A stretch of 64,000 bases of DNA from Bacteroidales bacterium (GCA_016705005.1 JADIZB010000001.1:620001-684000), one strand, 5' to 3'; shown: positions 48,301-56,793, counted from the stretch's first letter. Made by a program: numbers and translations. The notes: generated by a model not told the origin, from the sequence alone.

Positions 48301-49187
48301 TTGCTGTCACCGACAGATCCACCTGCATTGATGAAGGCCATATAGTCAGCAAACGGAGCCGGCACCTCAGATGCACAATTTACATTTATTGCCTGAGGAC
48401 AATTGATTACCGGAGGTTCTGCATCAGCAACAGTAACTGTCTGAATGCAGGATGAAGTATTCCCTGCAAGATCGGTGACAGTCCATGTAACATAAGTTGT
48501 TCCTGTATTGAAGGTATCAGGCGCATCATTGGAAACATTTCCTACCTGGCAATTGTCAGAAACCTGCGGAAGTCCAAGCTCAACATTTGAAGCTGTGTTG
48601 CTTCCTGCATCAGGATTGACTTCAATGCCGGCCGGACATATGATTGATGGATTTGTTACATCATTTACAACTACAAGCTGCACGGATGAACTGCTGTTAC
48701 CGTTGCCATCGTTAAATGTCCAGGTAATGGTGTAAGTTCCCTGTGCATTGTAGGTTAAAGGGTCTGAAGTGGTTCCGGTGATGGTGCCACCACAGTTGTC
48801 TTCTGCTACAGGAGCTGTTACGCTTGCTGAGCATTCACCCGTTACACCGGCAAGAACCGGAGCAACAGGAGCAGTTACATCGTCAACAATGACTGTCTGA
48901 ACAGCAGTACTGCTGTTGCCGTTGCCATCGTTAAATGTCCAGGTAATGGTGTAAGTTCCCTGTGCATTGTAGGTTAAAGGGTCTGAAGTGGTTCCGGTGA
49001 TGGTGCCACCACAGTTGTCTTCTGCTACAGGAGCTGTTATGCTTGCTGAGCATTCACCCGTTACATTGGCAAGAACCGGAGAAACAGGAGCAGTTACATC
49101 GTCAACAATGACTGTCTGAACTGCAGTTACTGCTGTTGCCGTTACCATCGTTAAATTTCCAGTTAATGGTATAGGTACCCTGAGCAT
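43743..49187 (-). CDS. Giant HYR-repeat surface protein, middle segment
   Basis: Second part of the interrupted gene. It is true coding from about 49128, where the frame joins that of the N-terminal segment after removal of one inserted base; the first ~20 residues of the open frame are out-of-frame readthrough. It carries the last 219-bp units, two classical HYR-like domains, then 759-bp composite repeats and the 255-bp array. It ends at a false stop produced by the 146-base gap: DLTVEC is followed by SHRCLRQH instead of DGNGNTAALENW. All repeats are rich in Thr, Asn, Asp and paired Cys, as in extracellular beta-sandwich stalks. Confidence 0.85.
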   Translation of the reverse strand: MLRVPIPLTGNLTMVTATAVTAVQTVIVDDVTAPVSPVLANVTGECSASITAPVAEDNCGGTITGTTSDPLTYNAQGTYTITWTFNDGNGNSSTAVQTVIVDDVTAPVAPVLAGVTGECSASVTAPVAEDNCGGTITGTTSDPLTYNAQGTYTITWTFNDGNGNSSSSVQLVVVNDVTNPSIICPAGIEVNPDAGSNTASNVELGLPQVSDNCQVGNVSNDAPDTFNTGTTYVTWTVTDLAGNTSSCIQTVTVADAEPPVINCPQAINVNCASEVPAPFADYMAFINAGGSVGDSNGINPQSFSMISENTDGNSCSQTITRVYSISDNIGNAAQCSHMILVSDTVAPVFTFVPENMTRECSGVPAPGTPTAVDNCSSNVTIVYNGQVRTDGNCPDNYTLTRSWTATDDCGNSTVASQVITVKDTKAPHVEVPASNLTVECDGTGNTADLNAWLSSNGGAIVTDNCGEISWSNNFASLSDNCGLTGSSTVVFTATDECGNVKTTSATFTIVDSNAPVFTTVPSDLTVECDGNGNTAALENWLNNAAASDLCGMVTITNNFQSMSDLCGLTGSALVTWTATDECGNSATTSATFAIADATGPVFTFVPANMTRECSGVPAPGTPTAVDNCSSNVTIVYNGQVRTDGNCPNNYTLTRSWTATDDCGNSTVASQVITVKDTKAPHVEVPASNLTVECDGSGNTADLNAWLSSNGGAIATDNCGQVSWSNNFTSLSDNCGLTGSATVVFTATDECGNVKTTSATFTIVDSNAPVFTTVPSDLTVECDGNGNTAALENWLNNPAASDLCGMVTITNNFQSLSDLCGLTGSALVTWTATDECGNSATTSATFAIADATGPVFTFVPANMTRECSGVPAPGTPTAVDNCSSNVTIVYNGQVRTDGNCPNNYTLTRSWTATDDCGNSTVASQVITVKDTKAPHVAVPAANLTVECDGSGNTADLNTWLSSNGGAIATDNCGQVSWSNNFASLSDNCGLTGSATVIFTASDECGNRKTTSATFTIVDSNAPEFTTTPSDLTVECDGNGNTAALENWLNNVAASDLCGMVSISNNFQSLSDLCGLTGSALVTWTATDECGNSATTSATFAIADATGPVFTFVPANMTRECSGVPAPGTPTAVDNCSSNVTIVYNGQVRTDGNCPNNYTLTRSWTATDDCGNSTVASQVITVKDTKAPHVAVPASNLTVECDGTGNTADLNTWLSSNGGAIATDNCGQVSWSNNFASLSDNCGLTGSATVIFTASDECGNRKTTSATFTIVDTNAPEFTTTPSDLTVECDGNGNTAALENWLNNVAAADQCGEVTISNNFQSLSDLCGSTGSAMVTWTATDACGNTATASATFTIEDTNAPEFTTTPADLTVECDGNGNTAALENWLNNVAAADQCGEVTISNNFQSLSDLCGSTGSAMVTWTATDACGNTATASATFTIEDTNAPEFTTTPADLTVECDGNGNTAALENWLNNVAAADQCGEVTISNNFQSLSDLCGSTGSAMVTWTATDACGNTATASATFTIEDTNAPEFTTTPADLTVECDGNGNTAALENWLNNVAAADQCGEVTISNNFESLSDLCGSTGSAMVTWTATDACGNTATASATFTIEDTNAPEFTTTPADLTVECDGNGNTAALENWLNNVAAADQCGEVTISNNFQSLSDLCGSTGSAMVTWTATDACGNTATASATFTIEDTNAPEFTTTPSDLTVECDGNGNTAALENWLNNVAAADQCGEVTISNNFQSLSDLCGSTGSAMVTWTATDACGNTATASATFTIEDTNAPEFTTTPADLTVECSHRCLRQHRHSKCYLHH
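45371..48130 (-). repeat. 759-bp composite repeats (three domains, 253 residues)
   Basis: The site TTGTTCGGGCAGTTTCCGTC or a near copy recurs at 45724, 46483, 47242 and 48001, exactly 759 bases apart. Each unit encodes three related HYR-like modules (FTFVPANMTRECSG..., PHVAVPASNLTVECDG..., and APVFTTVPSDLTVECDG...). A diverged copy of the first two modules is also present near 43000-43480. Confidence 0.9.
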
Positions 49188-50190
49188 TATAGGTTAAAGG
49201 ATCTGAAGTGGTTCCGGTGATGGTGCCACCACAGTTATCTTCTGCTACAGGAGCTGTTACGCTTGCTGAGCATTCACCCGTTACATCGGCAAGAACCGGA
49301 GCAACAGGAGCAGTTACATCGTCAACAATAACAGTCTGAAGAGCAGTGCTGCTGTTGCCGTTGCCATCGTTAAAGTTCCAGTTAATGGTATAGGTACCCT
49401 GTGCATTGTAGGTTAAAGGATCTGAAGTGGTTCCGGTGATGGTGCCACCACAGTTGTCTTCTGCTACAGGAGCTGTTACGCTTGCTGAGCATTCACCCGT
49501 TACACCGGCAAGAACCGGAGCAACAGGAGCAGTTACATCGTCAACAATGACAGTCTGAACAGCAGTACTGCTGTTGCCGTTGCCATCGTTAAATGTCCAG
49601 GTAATGGTGTAAGTTCCCTGTGCATTATAGGTTAAAGGATCTGAAGTGGTTCCGGTAATGGTGCCACCACAGTTGTCTTCTGCTACAGGAGCTGTTACGC
49701 TTGCTGAGCATTCACCCGTTACATTGGCAAGAACCGGAGCAACAGGAGCGGTTATATCGTCAACAATGACAGTCTGTTGGGCAGTGCTGTTGTTGCCGTT
49801 ACCATCGTTAAAGTTCCAGTTAATGGTATAGGTACCCTGAGCATTATAGGTTAAAGGATCTGAAGTGGTTCCGGTAATGGTGCCACTACAATTGTCTTCT
49901 GCTACAGGAGCTGTTACGCTTGCTGAGCATTCACCCGTTATATCGGCTAGAACCGGAGCAACAGGAGCAGTTACATCGTCTACGATGACTGTCTGTATTG
50001 AGTTGCTGGTGTTGCCGTTGCCATCATCAAAAGTCCAGGTGATGGTGTATGTTCCCTGTGTATTGTATGTGAGAGGATCTGAAGTGGTTCCTGTAATTAT
50101 ACCTGAACAGTTGTCTGTGGCTGTAGGGGCCGTTAAGACACTAGCCGAACATTCTCCGGTTAGTGCAGATAAAGATGCAACATCAGGAAC
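48660..50190 (-). repeat. Seven 219-bp (73-residue) tandem repeats
   Basis: The marker GGTTCCGGTG (or one-base variant) occurs at 48771, 48990, 49210, 49429, 49648, 49867 and 50086. All steps are 219 bases except one of 220 between 48990 and 49210. The extra base is the inserted T near 49128. The unit encodes VIVDDVTAPVAPVLA..TGECSASVTAPVAEDNC and so on to FNDGNGNSS. Confidence 0.93.
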
Positions 50191-52767
50191 AGGAGCGAGG
50201 ATGTCATTGATTGTAGCCACAGTGAATGATTGGGTCAAAGTACAACCATTATCATCTGTAATCACTACCTGATAATTTCCGGCTACAATATTCTGGAGAT
50301 CCTCATCATTGCCTGAAAAGCCATTCGGACCCGTCCAGCTGTAACTGAAAGGAGCTGTTCCACCGTCTGTGGTTATGTTAATTGAACCATCAGGAGTACC
50401 CTGGCATGAATTATTCCCTGTAATACCACTGACCGATAATCCTTCAGCGACACTAATGGTCATTTCATCCGAAGATGAACATCCGTTTGTACCACTAACG
50501 GTTAAGGTATAGGTAAAAATACCACTGGTTACCGGAGTGAATACAGGATTGGAAATGTCAGGATTGCTCAGACCTGTAACCGGACTCCATGAATAGGACA
50601 ATGGTTCACCCGATCCGGATGCTGAAGCCGAACCCTGAAGCTGAAATGTTCCGCATAATCCGATGGAAGCATCAGCACCGGCATTTACAGCCGATGGCAC
50701 CGGCATTACAATTACGGTTGCTGTGGCATTACCTGTGCAACCATTCAAAGCTGTCCCGGTTACGGTGTATGAAGTATTGGACACCGGAGAAACTGAAATT
50801 GACGAAGAAACGGCTCCACCCGGATTCCATAAGTAGCTGTCGGCTCCGGAAGCAACCAGATTAGTTTCAGTACCACGGCAAATCTCTGTTTCTGTCGGGC
50901 TAACCTGTACCTGAGGAGATGGATTTACAGTTACCACAACCTGGTCTGCTGAAGAACACTGACCGGAAGCATTGGTTACGGTAAGGGTATAATTGGTTGT
51001 GACAGCCGGGCTGGCAATCGGATTGGCTATGCCTGCATTGTTCAGCCCCGTTGCCGGACTCCATGAATAAAGCACACCGCCTGAACCGTTTAACTGTGTA
51101 TTTAATCCTGAACAGATGGCAACATCGGCACCTGCATTTGCAACAAGTGGTGTCGGACTGCCAATGGTAGCAGATGCTGATACCGGATCATTGCAGCTTT
51201 CAGGGTCACGGACAAGTACAGTGTAATTCCCGGCTGAAAGTCCTGTGAAGGTGTTGGATGTCTGCCAGTTGGTTCCGTTATTCCTTGAATATTCATAACT
51301 GCCGCTACCACCGGTAGCATTTACAGTGATAACTCCGTTGTTCTGGCCATTGCACTGGACATTTTGTGCTGTAACAGAGGCAATGGTCAACTGCTCGTAT
51401 ATATTGATCACTTTTTCTACATAAACAATGTTTTCGTCACAGGGACAGGAGTTTCTTACCCTGACGATGAAGGTTTCTCCATTGTCAGACAACCCATCGT
51501 TTAAAGCATAGTAAGGAATTACATAAGAAGCCTGACCTGCAGGGATGGTAACCTGGGCCGGGAAAGGCTGTCCGTCGGTTGTAAGAATATCGGAACCATT
51601 TACGGTTGTCCCTGAGATCAGAATATCAACTGTATAATCCTGGGTAAGATCTGTCGTCTGGCGCGTGATTGTCAGGCTGTTATTGAGGCAACCTTCAAAA
51701 ATATTGTTGTTGTTCGGGATGTTGTTGCCGATCTGATTTAACGCAATCTGCTCTGATGAAAAGCTGTTTCCTTCAAGGAAAATACCCGAATCCCATTTAC
51801 GGTCGGATCCATCAGCAATCGCAAGTTTAATATGATAGGTCTGACAAGGTGTTACCTGGTGAAAAGCTGTAAGAACAACGGTTGAACCATCATATTCCAT
51901 ATAAATGCCACCCCCATTACCACCACTGCTGGTTGTTCCGTCTCCGTTATCTATATAATAATCGGCATTCTGTGCCGGGCAATTCGGGTTGGGACCCCAG
52001 TTTCTGTTATGACTGGCTGGTGAATACCTGCCCTGGGCATGGATATTATTGATTGTAACAGGAGTTACACCATCGGGCAGTTTGGCAATGTTTTTACCTG
52101 TCAGGCCGGGATCGTTTGTAATACCAGGACCTGAAAGCAGGAATGCGAAAACATCATTAAACTGGGAACAGGTCCATTCAAGGTACTCTTCAGAGGCAAA
52201 GACATACCTGAACTCAACCACGTTTCCTGCTGGAACAAAATCAAACTCCAGCACGGCTGCATCGTATGTGCTATAACCAGCAATAGAGGTCAGGTCTGCA
52301 TCACCGGATGTTCCGACTTCCCTGGTTGTGCTGTAACTTTCATTGGGTCCTTCTGCATCAGCAATATAACCGGTTGATAAAATAAGTCCTTCTTCAATAG
52401 GGAAATTGGAGTTCCCCCTGTTGAAATAACCCAGCCCGCGCTGTTCAGGATTTGAATTGTTCCATAACCCTGAATAGGTTACATTTGAAGCCTGCAGACA
52501 GCCCTGAACCAGTAGGTTCTGTACAAGACCAGATGCATTATAAGCTGCATAGGTGCTATTTTCATTGACTGCAATAGATCCGGATGGAGCCATTGGTGCT
52601 ACACCGCCCTGCGCTTCTTTAAGTCCGGGTTTTTTTACCTCAGGAGTCCTCTCAGGGAGGATTCCATGATTGGTCCCCAACTGGGCTTTTACACCGGCAA
52701 CTGCTATAATTGCCAAAAAAGCCGTAAGGATAAACCTGGCTCTGATGCTCACAGTAATTGTTTTCAT
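49102..52767 (-). CDS. Giant HYR-repeat surface protein, N-terminal segment with choice-of-anchor L domain
   Basis: First part of the interrupted gene, from ATG 52767 (MKTITVSIRARFILTAFLAI..., signal peptide ending VKA); an in-frame start seven codons earlier is less likely. A choice-of-anchor L domain follows (LLVQGCLQASNVTYSG, GLILSTGYIADAEGPN, YVFASEEYLEWTCSQFNDVFAFLLSG). Then come SprB-like and PKD/Ig-like modules (VNATGGSGSYEYSRNNG, AICSGLNTQLNGSGGVLYSWSP) and the 219-bp repeats. The frame runs off at about 49128, where one extra T in GCAGTTACTGC (other copies GCAGTACTGC) gives SSNCSSDSHC and a stop. Whole gene without the breaks: about 3,900 residues. Confidence 0.9.
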   Translation of the reverse strand: MKTITVSIRARFILTAFLAIIAVAGVKAQLGTNHGILPERTPEVKKPGLKEAQGGVAPMAPSGSIAVNENSTYAAYNASGLVQNLLVQGCLQASNVTYSGLWNNSNPEQRGLGYFNRGNSNFPIEEGLILSTGYIADAEGPNESYSTTREVGTSGDADLTSIAGYSTYDAAVLEFDFVPAGNVVEFRYVFASEEYLEWTCSQFNDVFAFLLSGPGITNDPGLTGKNIAKLPDGVTPVTINNIHAQGRYSPASHNRNWGPNPNCPAQNADYYIDNGDGTTSSGGNGGGIYMEYDGSTVVLTAFHQVTPCQTYHIKLAIADGSDRKWDSGIFLEGNSFSSEQIALNQIGNNIPNNNNIFEGCLNNSLTITRQTTDLTQDYTVDILISGTTVNGSDILTTDGQPFPAQVTIPAGQASYVIPYYALNDGLSDNGETFIVRVRNSCPCDENIVYVEKVINIYEQLTIASVTAQNVQCNGQNNGVITVNATGGSGSYEYSRNNGTNWQTSNTFTGLSAGNYTVLVRDPESCNDPVSASATIGSPTPLVANAGADVAICSGLNTQLNGSGGVLYSWSPATGLNNAGIANPIASPAVTTNYTLTVTNASGQCSSADQVVVTVNPSPQVQVSPTETEICRGTETNLVASGADSYLWNPGGAVSSSISVSPVSNTSYTVTGTALNGCTGNATATVIVMPVPSAVNAGADASIGLCGTFQLQGSASASGSGEPLSYSWSPVTGLSNPDISNPVFTPVTSGIFTYTLTVSGTNGCSSSDEMTISVAEGLSVSGITGNNSCQGTPDGSINITTDGGTAPFSYSWTGPNGFSGNDEDLQNIVAGNYQVVITDDNGCTLTQSFTVATINDILAPVPDVASLSALTGECSASVLTAPTATDNCSGIITGTTSDPLTYNTQGTYTITWTFDDGNGNTSNSIQTVIVDDVTAPVAPVLADITGECSASVTAPVAEDNCSGTITGTTSDPLTYNAQGTYTINWNFNDGNGNNSTAQQTVIVDDITAPVAPVLANVTGECSASVTAPVAEDNCGGTITGTTSDPLTYNAQGTYTITWTFNDGNGNSSTAVQTVIVDDVTAPVAPVLAGVTGECSASVTAPVAEDNCGGTITGTTSDPLTYNAQGTYTINWNFNDGNGNSSTALQTVIVDDVTAPVAPVLADVTGECSASVTAPVAEDNCGGTITGTTSDPLTYNAQGTYTINWKFNDGNGNSSNCSSDSHC

Positions 52768-53162
52768 AACTTTATATTTAACGATCAATTTGTTTTCCGT
52801 TTTTCTGCCGGGCGGCAGTAAAATTTTCCTCTTTTCTGCAATCTCACTTATGCTCCTTCCCCCGAATTAGCTTAAGAAACAAGAACTTTACAAATCAAGC
52901 CTTTTCAAGATTTCAATACCGCTGAAAACGATTCATTGATACTGCAGGCCAGTTGCATAATGACAAGGAAAATATCGATACAAATTTATAGCGGTATGGA
53001 GGGGAGCGCAATACGGTTTAATACCTCTTTTGCTTCGGAACCCCTTGATATCAGATGGGTAGGATTACCCACAAATAAGTATTTATACTCATTCGCGGAC
53101 GATCATCTTCATATGTCTGTCTAATTATTATATATTATTTCCACATGTGTAAGATATGAAAC
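52768..53162. other. Leader region of the giant surface protein, no gene seen
   Basis: About 400 AT-rich bases. No consensus -7 element is obvious close to the start, and no coding sequence is recognised. Confidence 0.45.
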
Positions 53163-53189
53163 AAAAAAACTGCCTTTCAGCAGTTTTTA
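53163..53189 (-). terminator. Terminator after the pseudouridine synthase gene
   Basis: Stem AAAAACTGC/GCAGTTTTT with a six-base loop, T-tracts on both strands, 27 bases past the stop at 53216. Confidence 0.8.
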
Positions 53190-53215
53190 CTTGTATTCCG
53201 GAGGCATTTTCAATT

Positions 53216-55057
53216 TCAGATCATCATCATCATATTGATTTCATTCTGATCCAGAAAGCGCCATCTGCCCCTGGGCAAATCCTTTTTTGTAAGATTGGCA
53301 AAGGCAACACGATCGAGCTTAACAATTTCATAATCAAGCGCTTCGAAAAGCCGTCTCACCACCCTGTTTTTCCCGGAATGGATGACCACACCAATGCTTT
53401 TCTTATCATTGGCAGTTCCTGTGTAGGCAATTTCATCCACCGCCATCAGACCGTCCTCAAGTTCAACACCTTCCGATAGCTGTATCATATCAGACTTGGC
53501 AAGCGCCTTGTCGAGCTCAACATGGTAAACTTTTCTGACTTTGTGACCCGGATGGGTGAGTTTTTTGGCCATTTCACCATCGTTGGTGAACAGCAATAAT
53601 CCGGATGTATTCCGGTCGAGCCTTCCGACAGGGTAAATCCTCTCCCGGCAGGCGTCCTTGATCAGCATCATCACCGTATTTCTTTCCTGGGGATCATCCA
53701 CCGTGGTGATATAACCTTTGGGCTTGTTCAGTAACAGGTATACCTTCTTTTCTATATTGAGGGTTTCACCTCCGAATTGTACCTTGTCTTCCCGGGTAAC
53801 CTTAGTGCCCAGTTCTGTCACTATTTTTCCGTTGACGGATACTGCCCCTGATTCTATCAGGGTATCAGCCTCCCTGCGTGAGCAGATGCCGGAATTCGAA
53901 ATAAATTTATTCAGGCGGATGGTTCCATCTTTTGCATAACCCTTTTTACCCCCCTGTTTTATAGGTTCAGGTGATTTATCACGGCTAAAAGTGCCAGACC
54001 TGCGGGGTTCATCCTTATCAGTAAACCTGCTTTTGGGTCTGAAATCCCCATCGTCCGCCTTTATCCTGGTCCTGGGTTCAGAAGGATTTCTTTCAGAAAA
54101 TTTGCTTGCATGTGGCCTGGCTGGCTTATCCTCCCTGTTGCCTCTGTAGGAGCCGGATGATCCGGTTTCCTTCTCTTTATCATCTGAAGGCTTTCTGCCC
54201 TTGTATGCCCGGTCACCGGCTGGCTTATTGTCAGAAAAACGCCTTTCGCGCGGTACTCCGGATTCATCGCTGCGCTTCCATGGCCGTTCAGGCTTCTCAT
54301 CCCTGCTTCCCTTATAGGTGCGTGGTGAATCGGTACTTCCCGTAGAATCATCGGTTGCCCTGCGGCTTTTATATGGGCGATCGCCCGATGGCTTATCCGA
54401 ATATCTCCTTTCCCTGGGGGCTCCGGATTCTTCATCACGTTTCCAGGGCCGTGCCGGTTTCTCTTCACGGTTGCCCCTGTAGGCCCCCGGCGAATCTTTT
54501 CCCTCCGGGGTGTCTCCCGATGGTCTGCGGCTTTTATATGGACGGTCATCCGATGGTTTGCTGCCGGCATATCGTTTTTCGCGCGGAGCACCTGAATTTT
54601 CATCACGTTTCCATGATCCGGATGGTTTATCATCCCTGCTTCCTTTGTATGACCCTGGTTTATGGGAGCCTTCCTCCCGGCCTTCAGCGGGCCTCCGGCT
54701 TTTATAAGGACGATCCCCTTCCTGTTTGTTCTCTGTAAAGCGCCTTTCCCTGGGCGCACCGGATGTTTCATCGCGTTTCCACGGTGTGGAAGGTTTCTCA
54801 TCCCTTTTGCCCCTGTATGATGGCCGTGGAGTGTCGGAACTTTCTGTTTTCCCGTAAGGTTTCCGGCCTTTAAATGGCCTGTCACCTCCCGAAGGGGTTC
54901 CTGCATCGCTTTCTTTTGGTTTGTAACTACGGGGGGCCCTTTCTGATGGTTTCCCATCCGGCCTGCCCTTACCGGCGCGCCTTTTATCGGGGGCTCCATC
55001 GGGCTTTCTTCTTTTCTCCGGACTTCCTTCTCCGGTGAATTTTCTCATTGCATTCAT
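53216..55057 (-). CDS. RluB/RsuA-type pseudouridine synthase with long charged repeat N-terminus
   Basis: 613 residues; the enzyme itself needs only about 240. Residues 1 to ~370 are disordered, rich in Arg, Lys, Pro, Asp and Ser, and built from about five repeats of ~46 residues around RPYKSRRP...SYRGNRDEKP..PWKRDE.SGAPRERR. An S4 RNA-binding domain (IRLNKFISNSGICSRREAD) and the synthase core follow, with catalytic Asp in VGRLDRNTSGLLLF. RluB-type enzymes modify U2605 in helix 89 of 23S rRNA. Arg/Lys-rich tails occur on Bacteroidota homologues; RNA binding or phase separation is only a guess. A -7 element lies 20 bases upstream. Confidence 0.9.
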   Translation of the reverse strand: MNAMRKFTGEGSPEKRRKPDGAPDKRRAGKGRPDGKPSERAPRSYKPKESDAGTPSGGDRPFKGRKPYGKTESSDTPRPSYRGKRDEKPSTPWKRDETSGAPRERRFTENKQEGDRPYKSRRPAEGREEGSHKPGSYKGSRDDKPSGSWKRDENSGAPREKRYAGSKPSDDRPYKSRRPSGDTPEGKDSPGAYRGNREEKPARPWKRDEESGAPRERRYSDKPSGDRPYKSRRATDDSTGSTDSPRTYKGSRDEKPERPWKRSDESGVPRERRFSDNKPAGDRAYKGRKPSDDKEKETGSSGSYRGNREDKPARPHASKFSERNPSEPRTRIKADDGDFRPKSRFTDKDEPRRSGTFSRDKSPEPIKQGGKKGYAKDGTIRLNKFISNSGICSRREADTLIESGAVSVNGKIVTELGTKVTREDKVQFGGETLNIEKKVYLLLNKPKGYITTVDDPQERNTVMMLIKDACRERIYPVGRLDRNTSGLLLFTNDGEMAKKLTHPGHKVRKVYHVELDKALAKSDMIQLSEGVELEDGLMAVDEIAYTGTANDKKSIGVVIHSGKNRVVRRLFEALDYEIVKLDRVAFANLTKKDLPRGRWRFLDQNEINMMMMI

Positions 55058-55076
55058 TTATAACCAGTTTAGCCTG

Positions 55077-55084
55077 CAAAGGTA
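55077..55084 (-). promoter_or_regulatory. -7 element TACCTTTG for the pseudouridine synthase
   Basis: The minus strand reads TACCTTTG, 20 bases before ATG 55057. Confidence 0.45.
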
Positions 55085-55291
55085 GCGAAGATTCTCACAT
55101 TGCTTCCACAATTCTCAGAATACTGAAAATCAAATAATTTCATATATCAATATCGTTACTATTTATAAAAGTCGCTCCTGATGCGAATCTTTTTGCCGAA
55201 ACACGCGGTAAACGGCTAATTTTTTCGTATATTCGTAGTACTTTCAGGCATATCAGCTATCCCGTTCTTTGTTCACGAAAAAATTACAGCT

Positions 55292-56422
55292 ATGGATACT
55301 TCAGATGAAAAAGTAATCGTAATCGCCCGATATTCCAATTCAAGGGCTTTGCTTCTGAAATCGAGACTCGAAGCAGAAGGGATCGATTGTTTTCTTGCGC
55401 ACCAGAACATACTTCAGGCCGCTGTTTCAGGAGGCGTTGAAATCAAAGTCAGGAGATCGGATGTCGAAAAAGCCCTCAGGGTCATTGAATCGTCAAAGGA
55501 AGAACATGGCAAACAAAAAGAAGAATCGGTAAAATCACTCCGCAGTGTCAGAAAGATCCTCGTCCCTGTTGACTTTTCAGATGCCTCATTCAGGGCATGC
55601 AGCTTTGCCCTTGGACTGGCCGGTAAGCTGAAAGCTGAAATCAAACTGATACATGTCTATTATAATCCGGTACTCGACATAGCCCCCTTTGATACCAGCC
55701 ACGCCTACCAGATAAACCTGGTGAATTACCTGCATGAGTCCGAACAGAATGCCCGGCACCAGCTGGTTAAACTTGCCAAAGACCTGAAACAACAGGTGAA
55801 GGGTTCAAATCCGGATCTCAAAATTTCAACCAGCCTTTCCAATGGACTGGCTGCAGAAGAAATTGCGCTGGCAGCCAACCGGTTCAGGCCCGGACTGATC
55901 ATTCTCGGTACACGGGGCATCGGAAACCAGACAGGCGGATTTCTCGGAAGCGTCACCGCCAAAGTGATTGAAAAAACCAAAACACCGGTTCTGGCTATTC
56001 CTGAAAACAGCCGGTTCAGCAGCCTTGAAAAAATCAAACATGTAATGTATGCCACTGATTTTGATCAATCTGACCATCTCGCCATCAGCCGGTTGATCGG
56101 TTTGCTGCATCCGTTTAACGTAAACCTGCACTGTGTGCACATCAGTGTCGGAGTCAAGAAATCGTGGGATAAGGTTAAAATGGAAGGATTAAATGCATTC
56201 CTGGCGAAGGAATACAAAAAATATCCGGTTAAATGTGAGATCATCGTCAGCGACGACGTGATCAACGGAATGGAAACCTACATCCGCGAAAATGGCATCG
56301 ATGTGATCGCCCTCACCAACCACAACCGCAGCCTGCTTTCCAGTTTCTTCACCCCGAGCATAACCAAAAAGGTGCTGAACAGAATTTCGAAGCCACTCTT
56401 TATCTTTAAGGCCATAGAATAA
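55292..56422 (+). CDS. Universal stress protein with N-terminal DUF2007-like domain and two Usp domains
   Basis: 376 residues. Residues 7-70 resemble the DUF2007 putative signal-transducing domain (VIARYSNSRALLLKSRLEAEGIDCFLAHQN, then GGVEIKVRRSDVEKA). Two Usp domains follow. The first (about 87-225) begins KILVPVDFSDAS and has a complete nucleotide-binding motif, GTRGIGNQTGGFLGSVTAKVI. The second (about 235-375) begins HVMYATDFDQSDH but has ALTNHNRSLLSSFFTPSITKKV in place of that motif, so it probably does not bind ATP. Tandem Usp proteins act in stress response and metabolic sensing; the added DUF2007 domain suggests ligand or protein sensing. Confidence 0.87.
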   Translation: MDTSDEKVIVIARYSNSRALLLKSRLEAEGIDCFLAHQNILQAAVSGGVEIKVRRSDVEKALRVIESSKEEHGKQKEESVKSLRSVRKILVPVDFSDASFRACSFALGLAGKLKAEIKLIHVYYNPVLDIAPFDTSHAYQINLVNYLHESEQNARHQLVKLAKDLKQQVKGSNPDLKISTSLSNGLAAEEIALAANRFRPGLIILGTRGIGNQTGGFLGSVTAKVIEKTKTPVLAIPENSRFSSLEKIKHVMYATDFDQSDHLAISRLIGLLHPFNVNLHCVHISVGVKKSWDKVKMEGLNAFLAKEYKKYPVKCEIIVSDDVINGMETYIRENGIDVIALTNHNRSLLSSFFTPSITKKVLNRISKPLFIFKAIE

Positions 56423-56425
56423 GCG

Positions 56426-56788
56426 TCAGAGGACCGGATAGAAGGCATCCTCGATGTGCTTCACCTCTTTGGTGGTGGAGTTCAGGATAATTGACACAAC
56501 ATCAAAACGGACTTCGAGTCCGATATCATTCTTCTCAATGTAAGCCTGTGCAGCCCTTACCAGAAAACGTTGCTTGCCTGCATTGACAAAGATCTCCGGC
56601 TCACCGAAAAATGCGGACCGGCGTGTTTTCACTTCTACAATCACCAGGTATTTGTCCTTTTCGGCGATGATGTCGATCTCATCCTTACCAAACCGCCAGT
56701 TGGTGTTACGGATGGTGAAGCCTTTTTCACGGAGGTGTTTCAAAGCGACTTCCTCTCCCAGGCGGCCAAGGTCATTGTGTTCAGCCAT
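56426..56788 (-). CDS. YraN/UPF0102-family nuclease-fold protein
   Basis: 120 residues. The restriction-endonuclease-like core is seen in GRLGEEVALKHLREKGF, NWRFGKDEIDIIAEKD and VIVEVKTRRSAFFGEP, giving the E-x-D-x(n)-E-x-K arrangement. The family is widespread and largely uncharacterised, with suggested roles in DNA processing. It is convergent with the Usp gene, stops three bases apart, and lies just downstream of the LD-carboxypeptidase gene. Confidence 0.9.
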   Translation of the reverse strand: MAEHNDLGRLGEEVALKHLREKGFTIRNTNWRFGKDEIDIIAEKDKYLVIVEVKTRRSAFFGEPEIFVNAGKQRFLVRAAQAYIEKNDIGLEVRFDVVSIILNSTTKEVKHIEDAFYPVL

Positions 56789-56793
56789 GTTGA

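Noticed and set aside
43643..50190. Possible CRISPR array because of regular repeats
   Set aside because: Periods of 219-759 bases are fully coding with no short repeat/unique spacer pattern and no cas genes.
54061..54999. 312-codon minus-strand frame within the pseudouridine synthase tail
   Set aside because: It is an alternate frame of a repetitive Arg/Pro-rich region; composition mirrors the real frame and there is no domain or start signal.
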